Numbered from the stretch's first letter, positions 1-5,653 are shown. The stretch: 6,785 nucleotides of DNA from Alphaproteobacteria bacterium (GCA_018665505.1 JABJCS010000300.1:1-6785); one strand, 5' to 3'. Notes: generated from the letters alone by a model not told the origin. A program made the numbers and translations.

Positions 1-2
1 CC

Positions 3-1091
3 GGTTGGCTTTCCGGCGTTATCTTCCTGGCTTACGCCCTCTCGGTGCCGTTCATTCTGCCGATCACCGATCGAGTGGACCCTCGGCGGGTTTATATCTG
101 TTTTGTCTCGCTCACCTGCCTCTCCCATCTCGGCATGGCCTATATTGCCGACGGATTTTGGAGCGGCATGCTCTTCCGCATTTTGGCCGGAATCGGTTGG
201 GGTGGCACCTATATGGTTGGCCTCAAGGCCCTCGCTGATTTAATCGAAGGACCGAAGCAATCACGTGCCGTCGCCTTTCATGCGGGCAGCATCGGCATGG
301 GCGGGTCGCTGTCCTTCGTCATCGCCGGATGGACAGCTGAACACTTAGACTGGCACGCGGCCTTCACCATCTCTGCCATGGGCAGTTTTCTTGCCTTGAT
401 CATCATGATCGCATTCGTGCCGTCGCGCACCCCACCGCCACGGGAAGATAAAACCCACCCGTTCGATTTCCTGCCGGTCTTTAAGAACAAATCCGTCATG
501 GCCTATGCCATCGGTTACTGCGTCCATACCTGGGAAATGTTCACCCTGCGATCCTGGGTCGTCGCCTTCCTTGTGTTTACCGCCGCGCAAGGAGACGAGC
601 CGAATTTCTTCATTCCAACCGTCATCGCCATGATGATGGAACTTATCGGCACAACGACCAGCATCGTCGGCAACGAAGTCGCGATCCGGATCGGCCGACG
701 CCGTTGGATTTTTATGATAATGACCGTTTCAATGGCATTTTCGCTCGCCATCGGCTTCACCTCGGGTCTCGGATACGGTGTCGCGGCACTGGTCTGTCTG
801 ATTTACAACGCGATCATCTATGCGGATTCATCGTCTTTAACCGCGGGGACCGTCGGCAGTGCGGAGCCGGGTCGTCGCGGCGCCACTCTCGCGATCCACG
901 CCATGCTGGGTTATGGCGGCGGTTTCGTCGGACCGCTGACACTCGGCATACTACTCGATACACTTGGCGGAGAAACCGTGTTGAATTGGGGTATCGCCTT
1001 CGGTCATATTGCCGTCGTGATGATGATCGGCCCCATCGCGCTCCGTATCCTCAAGCCGAAAGAACTACCCGGCGACCGGCCCAACGGCTGA
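3..1091 (+). CDS. MFS transporter, 5'-truncated by the window edge
   Basis: This is an inner-membrane secondary transporter of the major facilitator superfamily; the substrate cannot be read from the sequence. The reading frame is open from the left edge, so the true start and probably TM1 lie outside; 362 residues are visible. About eleven hydrophobic segments follow: roughly 1-19, 31-50, 54-78, 94-110, 119-139, 163-192, 203-222, 235-254, 256-274, 293-318 and 328-349. A motif-A-like loop, DRVDPRR (23-29), follows the first visible helix, and a second copy (NEVAIRIGRRR, 224-234) sits at the matching place in the C-terminal half, as expected of the 6+6 MFS fold. R59 lies in the following helix (RILAGIGWGG). 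A hydrophilic loop (about 140-162) separates the halves. The gene is convergent with the LysR gene, with 8 bp between the stops, so it is probably not the regulator's adjacent target. The family is secure; the substrate is unknown. Confidence 0.9.
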   Translation, partial: GWLSGVIFLAYALSVPFILPITDRVDPRRVYICFVSLTCLSHLGMAYIADGFWSGMLFRILAGIGWGGTYMVGLKALADLIEGPKQSRAVAFHAGSIGMGGSLSFVIAGWTAEHLDWHAAFTISAMGSFLALIIMIAFVPSRTPPPREDKTHPFDFLPVFKNKSVMAYAIGYCVHTWEMFTLRSWVVAFLVFTAAQGDEPNFFIPTVIAMMMELIGTTTSIVGNEVAIRIGRRRWIFMIMTVSMAFSLAIGFTSGLGYGVAALVCLIYNAIIYADSSSLTAGTVGSAEPGRRGATLAIHAMLGYGGGFVGPLTLGILLDTLGGETVLNWGIAFGHIAVVMMIGPIALRILKPKELPGDRPNG

Positions 1092-1100
1092 CCCGCCGTT
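1083..1100. terminator. Short hairpin spanning two convergent stop codons
   Basis: A perfect 6-bp inverted repeat, AACGGC / GCCGTT, has a 6-nt loop (TGACCC) that holds the MFS stop codon; the outer arm ends at the first base of the LysR stop triplet. It lies exactly between two convergent genes, where a bidirectional terminator would be useful. No T-run follows on either strand, so it is not a canonical intrinsic terminator. It may protect 3' ends or be coincidental. Confidence 0.35.
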
Positions 1101-2005
1101 CAATCTTCGGCGAACTCGCGGAACAGCCAATCCCTGAATGTTCTGACCTTCGATTGATCCAAGGCGTCCGGTTGATAGACGGCGTAGTAAGCCATTTCTT
1201 CCGGCACCACAGAATCAAACAAACAAACCAACCGCCCCGCCTTAAGATCGTCGATGGCAAGTGCGGTCTTACCAATCGCGACACCTGCGCCGGCAACGGC
1301 CGCATTGAGCACATCCGCCGACGCGCCAAACCGTAGACCTAGTGACGCGTCGACGCCCTCCACTCCGTGATCGTGCAACCAGCGGTCCCAATCATAGCTG
1401 GCATCGTCCGCTTCAGACGGGCCGGTGTCGTGCAGCAAGGTGAAATGGCGAAGGTCCGATGGTTCCTCTAAAGGTTGGCGGCCCTTTAGCAGTAGCGGAC
1501 TGCACATCGGCGCCACGAAGTTGGACGCTAACCGCTCCGCCACGAGGCCCGGATAATCGCCATACCCATAATGGATTGCGATATCGACATCCTCACGCCG
1601 GAAGCTTGGCAATTCCACATCGGAGGAGAGCCGTACATCGATCTCCGGATACGTCACTTTGAAAGCGCCAAGGCGTGGCACCAGCCATTTCATCGCCACT
1701 GAAGGCGGGACCGACACCGTCAGCGCGGTCGAGCGAAACCGTGTCTCAAGCCCGTCCACCGCTTGCTCGAAGGCGGCCAATCCAGAACGAATCCCCGGCA
1801 ACATCAATTCGCCTGCCGCCGTTAACGATAGCCCTCGGTGCATTCGATGGAACAACACGACACCCAAATGTGCTTCCAAATCCTTGATCTGGTGACTGAC
1901 CGCCGACGGGGTTACGTTCAATTCATCGGCGGCATGACTGAAATTCAACCGACGTGCGGCAACCTCGAATGTACGCAAGGCGTTGAGCCGCGGAAGACGG
2001 GACAT
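1100..2005 (-). CDS. LysR-family transcriptional regulator (GcvA-like)
   Basis: This is a DNA-binding regulator of 301 aa, the usual LTTR length. The N-terminal winged HTH covers about residues 6-65; the helix-turn-helix reads FSHAADELNVTPSAVSHQIK (22-41) and is followed by the linker typical of the family (LEAHLGVVLFHR, 43-54). Residues from about 93 onward form the periplasmic-binding-protein-like effector domain. The N-terminus (MSRLPRLNALRTFEVAARRLNFS) is characteristic of the GcvA subgroup, which includes regulators of amino-acid and aromatic metabolism. The start is preceded by a weak AAGAA ribosome binding site about 8 nt away. The gene is divergent from the DMT transporter at 2172, and the dyads just upstream of its start (2018-2044) would suit autoregulation together with control of that transporter. 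The effector is unknown. The family call is secure; the target is inferred from gene arrangement. Confidence 0.93.
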   Translation of the reverse strand: MSRLPRLNALRTFEVAARRLNFSHAADELNVTPSAVSHQIKDLEAHLGVVLFHRMHRGLSLTAAGELMLPGIRSGLAAFEQAVDGLETRFRSTALTVSVPPSVAMKWLVPRLGAFKVTYPEIDVRLSSDVELPSFRREDVDIAIHYGYGDYPGLVAERLASNFVAPMCSPLLLKGRQPLEEPSDLRHFTLLHDTGPSEADDASYDWDRWLHDHGVEGVDASLGLRFGASADVLNAAVAGAGVAIGKTALAIDDLKAGRLVCLFDSVVPEEMAYYAVYQPDALDQSKVRTFRDWLFREFAED

Positions 2006-2017
2006 GGCGCACGTTCT

Positions 2018-2044
2018 TGTGAATTAAACTCACAGCAATTGTGA
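2018..2044. promoter_or_regulatory. Candidate LysR operator: two overlapping dyads
   Basis: Three alternating half-sites are visible: TGTGA (2018-2022), TCACA (2030-2034) and TGTGA (2040-2044). The first pair is a perfect dyad with a 7-nt centre and contains the LTTR signature T-N11-A (T2020 and A2032, symmetric about 2026). The second pair shares the middle half-site and has a 5-nt centre. The block starts 12 nt upstream of the LysR start codon, a normal place for an LTTR autoregulatory site, and about 130 nt upstream of the divergent transporter. Binding by this regulator is inferred. Confidence 0.5.
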
Positions 2045-2055
2045 AGGATTATCTT

Positions 2056-2084
2056 TTGCCAGACCAGTGGATCGGCGGTATTTC
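2056..2084 (+). promoter_or_regulatory. Possible sigma-70 promoter for the DMT transporter
   Basis: TTGCCA (2056-2061) and TATTTC (2079-2084) are separated by 17 bp and resemble -35 and -10 boxes. They lie just downstream of the candidate LysR operator. A transcript from here would have a leader of about 80 nt that includes the dyads at 2100-2117 and 2134-2153. The -10 match is only moderate, so this is a suggestion. Confidence 0.25.
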
Positions 2085-2133
2085 CTAAATTACGACCGAA
2101 CTGCCAATTGTAGCAGTATTCAACTCAATCTAC

Positions 2134-2153
2134 CCATTCAATGTCCTGAATGG
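2134..2153 (+). other. Stem-loop just upstream of the DMT ribosome binding site
   Basis: A perfect 7-bp inverted repeat, CCATTCA / TGAATGG, has a 6-nt loop (ATGTCC). It ends 6 nt before the GAGG ribosome binding site of the gene starting at 2172. A second, weaker dyad (ACTGC / GCAGT, 8-nt loop) lies at 2100-2117 in the same leader. It could act as an RNA structure in the leader or as a DNA operator; the sequence does not decide between them. Confidence 0.4.
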
Positions 2154-2159
2154 CATTCC

Positions 2160-2163
2160 GAGG
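2160..2163 (+). promoter_or_regulatory. Ribosome binding site that fixes the DMT start
   Basis: GAGG lies 8 nt before the ATG at 2172. It supports this start over the in-frame ATG at 2067, which would add 35 polar residues that do not look like any part of the transporter family. Confidence 0.7.
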
Positions 2164-2171
2164 TTCCGCCG

Positions 2172-3089
2172 ATGATCGTCTTGCCCTGGCTTTGGATACC
2201 GATCACGATCTTCGCCGCTTTCGTTCAAAACATTCGTTCGGCGGCGCAGAAGCATCTGACATCGGAATTGACGACCATTTCCGTGACCATGGTACGGTTT
2301 TTGTTCGGGCTTCCGTTCGGGCTTCTCTACGTCTGGTTCCTGCACAATCGCACAACCGAAAGCTTTCCCGAGATCAGCGGAAGTTTCTGGGCTTTAACGG
2401 CGGTTGCCGGAGCGTCGCAGATCATCGCGACCGCCCTCCTCGTCTATCTGTTCTCGCTGCGAAATTTCGCGGTTGGTACTGCCTATGCCAGAACCGAAGC
2501 AATCCTAACCGCTATTCTCGGCGTTCTCTTCTTTGGAGAAACCATCGTCCTCTATGGCTGGGGGGCGATCCTGATCTGCGTCGCCGGTGTCATTCTCATC
2601 ACCGTTGCCAAGACCGGATTGAAGGGGGGACAGTTGATAAGCCTATTCTTCGACAAGGCGGCATGGATTGGCGTCACGGCCGGGCTCTTCTTCGCAATGG
2701 CGTCGCTCACGATGCAGAAAGCCAGCCTCATCTTAGGGGTCGAAGATTTCCTGTATCGCGCCGGTCTCACCATGATCTTCATGCTGAGCATGCAAACCGT
2801 GATCATGTGCCTCTACGTTGCGGTCACGAATCCAGGGCAATACCGGATCATTTGGCAAAATTGGAAAGTCTGTCTGTTGGTGGGAATCACCAGCGTGATG
2901 GGAACAATCGGTTGGGCGACGGCCTTTACTTTGGAACAGGCCGCTTACGTCAAATCCCTGGCGCAGGTGGAATTCATTTTCACCTTGGCCGTCTCATACT
3001 GGTTCTTCAAGGAACGCAGCACACCGAAGGAACTCTGCGGCATCGCTCTGGTCGCCATCGGAATCGTATTGCTGGTGATATTCGGTTAA
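2172..3089 (+). CDS. DMT-superfamily (EamA-like) transporter
   Basis: This is a 305-aa inner-membrane protein of the drug/metabolite transporter superfamily, whose members export or import amino acids, nucleotides and other small metabolites. It shows about ten hydrophobic segments arranged as two EamA repeats (approximately 5-145 and 163-304). Each repeat ends with the same pattern of a helix containing an acidic residue, then a short FFGE- or FFKE-type turn: ARTEAILTAILGVLFFGE (106-123) and VKSLAQVEFIFTLAVSYW (260-277) followed by FFKERS. E109 and E267 sit inside these helices at matching positions. The start was chosen at 2172 because of its GAGG site and because it gives the family's usual length and an immediate TM1. 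The gene is divergent from the LysR regulator, its likely controller, and its stop overlaps the SCO stop by 4 bp. The substrate is unknown; metabolite efflux is the common role for LysR-linked DMT proteins. Confidence 0.9.
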   Translation: MIVLPWLWIPITIFAAFVQNIRSAAQKHLTSELTTISVTMVRFLFGLPFGLLYVWFLHNRTTESFPEISGSFWALTAVAGASQIIATALLVYLFSLRNFAVGTAYARTEAILTAILGVLFFGETIVLYGWGAILICVAGVILITVAKTGLKGGQLISLFFDKAAWIGVTAGLFFAMASLTMQKASLILGVEDFLYRAGLTMIFMLSMQTVIMCLYVAVTNPGQYRIIWQNWKVCLLVGITSVMGTIGWATAFTLEQAAYVKSLAQVEFIFTLAVSYWFFKERSTPKELCGIALVAIGIVLLVIFG

Positions 3090-3099
3090 GAGCCCGAAT
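3080..3099. terminator. Hairpin across the overlapping DMT and SCO stops
   Basis: A perfect 6-bp inverted repeat, ATTCGG (3080-3085) / CCGAAT (3094-3099), has an 8-nt loop that begins with TTAA, the four bases shared by both stop codons. It resembles the hairpin at 1083-1100 in size and position. No T-run follows on either strand, so termination is plausible but not shown. Confidence 0.35.
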
Positions 3100-3694
3100 T
3101 CGACAAATATTTCCCCAGCACCGCCTCCATCTTCTCCGGCGTTGTGTCATGCGGGAACAATGTGACCAGTTCGCCCTCGGGCCCCATCAGGAACGTGATG
3201 GAGCTGTGGTTCATCAGATAGTCTTCGGGTTCCGACCCTTCCGGCACGACCTTGAGGAAATGCATTCGATACGCATCCGCCATCGCCTTCGTTTGCAAAG
3301 CATCACCCCGCAACCCGACCATATTAGGATGAAAATTCGCAACGTATTCCTTTAACAATTCACTTGTGTCGCGCTCGGGGTCGATGGTGACGAATACTGG
3401 CGTCACCCGCAACGCGGCTTTCGGGTCCTTTGCCCCAAGCGCGCTCAATGCCGTACCCATGACCTGCAGATTGGTGGGGCAAATATCCGGGCAATAGGTA
3501 TAGCCGATATAGATCAGCATAAACCGGCCTCGGAAATCTCCATCCGTGACACTATTGCCGTCGTGGTCCGCCAGACTGAACGGCCCACCGATCTTGAACG
3601 GGAACGGAGAATCGGTGGCAGAGGCCGTAATGGGAGAGGATATTAGGAGCAGCGCCCCGAAAATCGCTGCTCCCCACCGGCGCGGCAAAATCAT
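3086..3694 (-). CDS. SCO1/SenC-family copper/thiol protein
   Basis: This 202-aa thioredoxin-fold protein belongs to the family that delivers copper to, or keeps thiols reduced at, the CuA centre of cytochrome c oxidase on the outer face of the inner membrane. The family's copper ligands are present: C68 and C72 in TYCPDICPTN and H163 in YLMNHSSITFL. TIDPERDT (103-110) is the usual family segment. Residues 1-26 look like an export signal: a twin-Arg-containing basic start (not a Tat motif), a hydrophobic stretch at about 8-21, and ASA before residue 27. It therefore may be a soluble periplasmic form, although an uncleaved anchor is possible; there is no lipobox Cys. Its ATG overlaps the preceding gene's TGA (ATGA), making it the last gene of a three-gene operon. 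No oxidase gene is in view. The family call is secure; the specific partner is unknown. Confidence 0.93.
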   Translation of the reverse strand: MILPRRWGAAIFGALLLISSPITASATDSPFPFKIGGPFSLADHDGNSVTDGDFRGRFMLIYIGYTYCPDICPTNLQVMGTALSALGAKDPKAALRVTPVFVTIDPERDTSELLKEYVANFHPNMVGLRGDALQTKAMADAYRMHFLKVVPEGSEPEDYLMNHSSITFLMGPEGELVTLFPHDTTPEKMEAVLGKYLSNSGS

Positions 3695-4224
3695 TCTTTC
3701 GGCGGCTTCATTCCCGGCACGCCCAGGACGCCGTCTTTGGCGATAAGTGCCTGGACCGTTTTATCTTCCCAGATCCAACCACCGCCGTCTTCGCCGCCAT
3801 TTCGCTTCGACCAATTGCGAGTAAACCAATTCGCCCGGCTCCATTTCCCGTCCGGTGCCAAGCGCTTGAATTGTAATTGAAAGATCTTCATTTTGGCATT
3901 GTGAATCTCGAGCCCGTCAGCGGTGATTTTCTTGCCGCAATACTCGATCAAATCATCAACCGCGCCCGCAAACGGATCGTTGTTCTTAACCACCGGCCAC
4001 AAAGTTCCATCGTCTTTCAGCAGCCCCAACTGGCGTTTACCGCCACCGCAATTGGCCGGGCAATCGCCGCTTAGCTCGCACAGGATATCGACAACCTTAG
4101 CGTCGTACCGGACTACTTTTTCGCCTTCGATTCCCCACTCATCGGCGGCTTGCGCCAATGAAGAAAACGCGGACAGCACCGCAATTGCGCCCACCGTCGC
4201 GATCAGTTTCAGAGGACGATTCAT
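3691..4224 (-). CDS. Exported Cys-containing protein, 177 aa, unrecognised family
   Basis: I do not recognise a named family. The N-terminus (1-27) is a clear Sec signal ending SLAQAA, so the protein should be periplasmic. The mature part has a core at about 35-120 with VVDILC (C49), then DCPANC (C55 and C59, a C-x3-C pair), LLKDDG (68-73), C96 and an ITADG segment. This order, and the exact 12-residue gap from C59 to D72-G73, match the product of the gene just upstream, which suggests remote paralogy. The C-terminal third is different and Trp-rich: three tandem pentapeptides of the form W-x-x-x-N cover residues 128-142, with W150 and W152 following. It is the middle gene of the operon, overlapping its neighbours by ATGA at both ends, so translational coupling is likely. 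A metal-binding or thiol-redox role is inferred from the Cys residues and the SCO neighbour only. Confidence 0.85.
   Translation of the reverse strand: MNRPLKLIATVGAIAVLSAFSSLAQAADEWGIEGEKVVRYDAKVVDILCELSGDCPANCGGGKRQLGLLKDDGTLWPVVKNNDPFAGAVDDLIEYCGKKITADGLEIHNAKMKIFQLQFKRLAPDGKWSRANWFTRNWSKRNGGEDGGGWIWEDKTVQALIAKDGVLGVPGMKPPKE
3799..3843 (-). repeat. Three tandem W-x-x-x-N pentapeptide repeats in the 177-aa protein
   Basis: Residues 128-142 read WSRAN, WFTRN, WSKRN. The protein pattern is regular, but the codons at the middle positions differ between units, so this is not a recent DNA duplication. Confidence 0.7.
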
Positions 4225-4646
4225 GGCTGCACCCCATGTTCTTTGTGGGTCAAATTGACGACGCCTTTATCGTCATGCACTTGCGTCACGATCAAGTACT
4301 TCACGCCGTCGCGCTCGTAGAGATCGCCTTCGACGCTGACTTCGTGGCTTTGAATTTTGAGGACCGATGGGTTGGCAACGTTCTGGGAATCCCCTTCGAC
4401 TTTCAGGACCATATAGGTGTTGCCATCCTTACCCGCGATCGAGACCGGGATCCCGCCGACCGCGCACCAGATCGCGCATCGATGATGTGCCGAGCCCTGA
4501 GCATACATGATTTCCGTGATGTAGCACCACGTATCGATGATTTCACCCGTCACCTTGACTCTTTTCGACGTCGCCGCATCGGCACTGCCGACCAACATCA
4601 TCACTGCTGCAAGCGCGCCGACCATCATCCCGAAATATCTTCGCAT
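4221..4646 (-). CDS. Exported Cys/His-containing protein, 141 aa, unrecognised family
   Basis: This is the first gene of the SCO operon. A Sec signal covers residues 1-24 (hydrophobic 5-20, SADAA before the mature part). The mature protein of about 117 aa has GEIIDTWC (C41), then H54-H55-x-C57-x3-C61, then KDG (73-75) and a C-terminal strand-rich segment (VSVEGDLYERDGVKYLIV, 103-120) with the look of a small beta-barrel or OB-like fold. The C41/C57/C61 set with the His pair could bind a metal or form disulfides; this is not a CxxCH haem motif. I have an impression of similar uncharacterised exported proteins in other bacteria but cannot name the family with confidence. The start is well supported by GAGAGGAA at 4653-4660, 6 nt upstream. 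The stop overlaps the next gene's start (ATGA). Confidence 0.85.
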   Translation of the reverse strand: MRRYFGMMVGALAAVMMLVGSADAATSKRVKVTGEIIDTWCYITEIMYAQGSAHHRCAIWCAVGGIPVSIAGKDGNTYMVLKVEGDSQNVANPSVLKIQSHEVSVEGDLYERDGVKYLIVTQVHDDKGVVNLTHKEHGVQP

Positions 4647-4652
4647 CCACCG

Positions 4653-4660
4653 TTCCTCTC
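4653..4660 (-). promoter_or_regulatory. Strong ribosome binding site of the operon's first gene
   Basis: On the minus strand this reads GAGAGGAA, 6 nt before the ATG at 4646. It is the only strong ribosome binding site in the three-gene operon. The two downstream genes start inside ATGA overlaps with weak sites, which suggests reinitiation. Confidence 0.7.
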
Positions 4661-4710
4661 ATTCCTACCAATAGCGACGAAGACTATCCGTACGAGGCGC
4701 GCACATGAAG

Positions 4711-4743
4711 TCACATTAACGTTAATTAAAGTTTACTTATATT
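4711..4743. promoter_or_regulatory. AT-rich palindromic block upstream of the SCO operon
   Basis: The 120-bp gap between the isomerase stop and the operon start contains a markedly AT-rich stretch with a perfect 12-bp palindrome, ATTAACGTTAAT (4715-4726), overlapped by a second one, TTAATTAA (4722-4729). On the minus strand TATAAG just upstream of them (4735-4740) could be a -10 box, but its -35 partner is poor. This is the likely promoter/operator region for the operon; the boxes are not certain. Confidence 0.35.
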
Positions 4744-4766
4744 CTCGAGCCGAGTCCGTGAGCCCG

Positions 4767-5594
4767 TTAGTGAGCATCTACACCGGCCATAACAGCGCGT
4801 TCCGTCAGATAATCTCGCGCATCGTTCATATCTTCCAGACTGCCGAACGCGTTCATGTAATGACCTTTGAAACCGCTGGCTTCGATACGTTCGAACATAT
4901 GCCCGAAATCAATATTGCCTTCACCTGGCTTCATGTGGATTTCGTAATCGCCGGTGCAGTCCGCGATCCGCACTTCCCCGAGGCGGCTCATGTCCAGCCC
5001 ATCGATAAATCCGTCGATTCCATCGGGCACGAGATGCGCGTGATTGACCGTGAAAGACCATTTTAAATTGGGCGAGGTCAGCCGTTCGAAATAGTATTGG
5101 GCTTCTTCCACTGTATGAGCGAGATAGTGGACTTCGGCCAAATCCGGCTCCCAGTTCATATTCTCCAGAAACAGAGTCGCGCCGACTTCCTCCGCGTAGG
5201 CCGAAGCCTTGGCGATATGGTCGACCGCCGCTTCCATGCGCTCTTCCTTATCGCCGAAATGATGCCCTGGATGCACCACGACCCATTCCGCTTTCAGCCG
5301 CACGGCGACATCGATATAGGCTTTGAGATAGTCGTCAACGGCTTCCGACAGAAAGGGTGAATACTCGGCGATATTGACGCCGGAGAGCGTGTGCAGGCCG
5401 AGATGGATACCCGCCGCCGCCGCTGCTTCGCGAATGGCATCGCATCTTGCAGCATCGAAGGTAGTGAGACCGTTCGGCGTAATATCAAGCTGCGCGTCGA
5501 TATATTTGACCTCGCGCTCCGCCGCCCAAGCGACGCCTTCTTCCAATGACACCCGGCGCCCCAAATCAACGCCGATTCTATCCTTCAAATTCAT
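4767..5594 (-). CDS. Sugar phosphate isomerase/epimerase-like TIM-barrel protein
   Basis: This 275-aa protein of the xylose-isomerase-like/AP-endonuclease-2 TIM-barrel superfamily is probably a cytoplasmic enzyme acting on a sugar, a polyol or a related compound. Superfamily landmarks in order are LGLHTLSG (H68), VVVHPGHH (H108), LFLENMN (E144), SFTVNHAH (H185, H187), VRIADCTG (208-215), H220, then PGEGNIDF (223-230) and GFKGHYMNAF (241-250). Aligned by eye with D-tagatose 3-epimerase-type enzymes, E144 is kept, but the usual Asp, His and Glu ligands fall on T182, R209 and N248. Its metal site is therefore unusual. The start at 5594 has AGAGGG 8 nt upstream. A longer frame to 5753 would cover most of the divergent spacer and run past the GST start, and its 53 extra residues look non-coding. 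The specific substrate is unknown. Confidence 0.85.
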   Translation of the reverse strand: MNLKDRIGVDLGRRVSLEEGVAWAAEREVKYIDAQLDITPNGLTTFDAARCDAIREAAAAAGIHLGLHTLSGVNIAEYSPFLSEAVDDYLKAYIDVAVRLKAEWVVVHPGHHFGDKEERMEAAVDHIAKASAYAEEVGATLFLENMNWEPDLAEVHYLAHTVEEAQYYFERLTSPNLKWSFTVNHAHLVPDGIDGFIDGLDMSRLGEVRIADCTGDYEIHMKPGEGNIDFGHMFERIEASGFKGHYMNAFGSLEDMNDARDYLTERAVMAGVDAH

Positions 5595-5602
5595 ATCGCC
5601 CG

Positions 5603-5608
5603 CCCTCT
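5603..5608 (-). promoter_or_regulatory. Ribosome binding site that fixes the isomerase start
   Basis: On the minus strand this reads AGAGGG, 8 nt before the ATG at 5594. It supports the 275-aa product rather than a 328-aa form starting at 5753. Confidence 0.7.
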
Positions 5609-5653
5609 GCTTGATGATCCCCCATGATGCGATTCCCGGCCGGTGGTGGCAAA

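Noticed and set aside
2067..2171. N-terminal extension of the DMT transporter by 35 residues
   Set aside because: The residues are polar and unlike the family, the GAGG site supports the ATG at 2172, and the extension overlaps the leader hairpins.
2150..3355. Long + strand open frame of 401 codons overlapping the DMT and SCO genes
   Set aside because: It is out of frame with the clear DMT transporter, its translation is Arg/His-rich with no family resemblance, and it runs antisense into SCO. It is a frame shadow caused by GC-rich codon use.
4464..4526. C-x3-C with the His pair in the 141-aa protein as a c-type haem site
   Set aside because: The motif is H-H-x-C-x3-C without a His after the second Cys, so it is not CxxCH; metal or disulfide roles are more plausible.
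4744..4754. CTCG / CGAG hairpin after the isomerase stop as a terminator
   Set aside because: It is a 4-bp stem with a 3-nt loop and no T-run on the minus strand.
4158..5066. Long + strand open frame of 302 codons antisense to the small exported proteins and the isomerase
   Set aside because: It crosses the operon promoter gap and three well-supported minus-strand genes; the translation has no recognisable domain and no good ribosome binding site.
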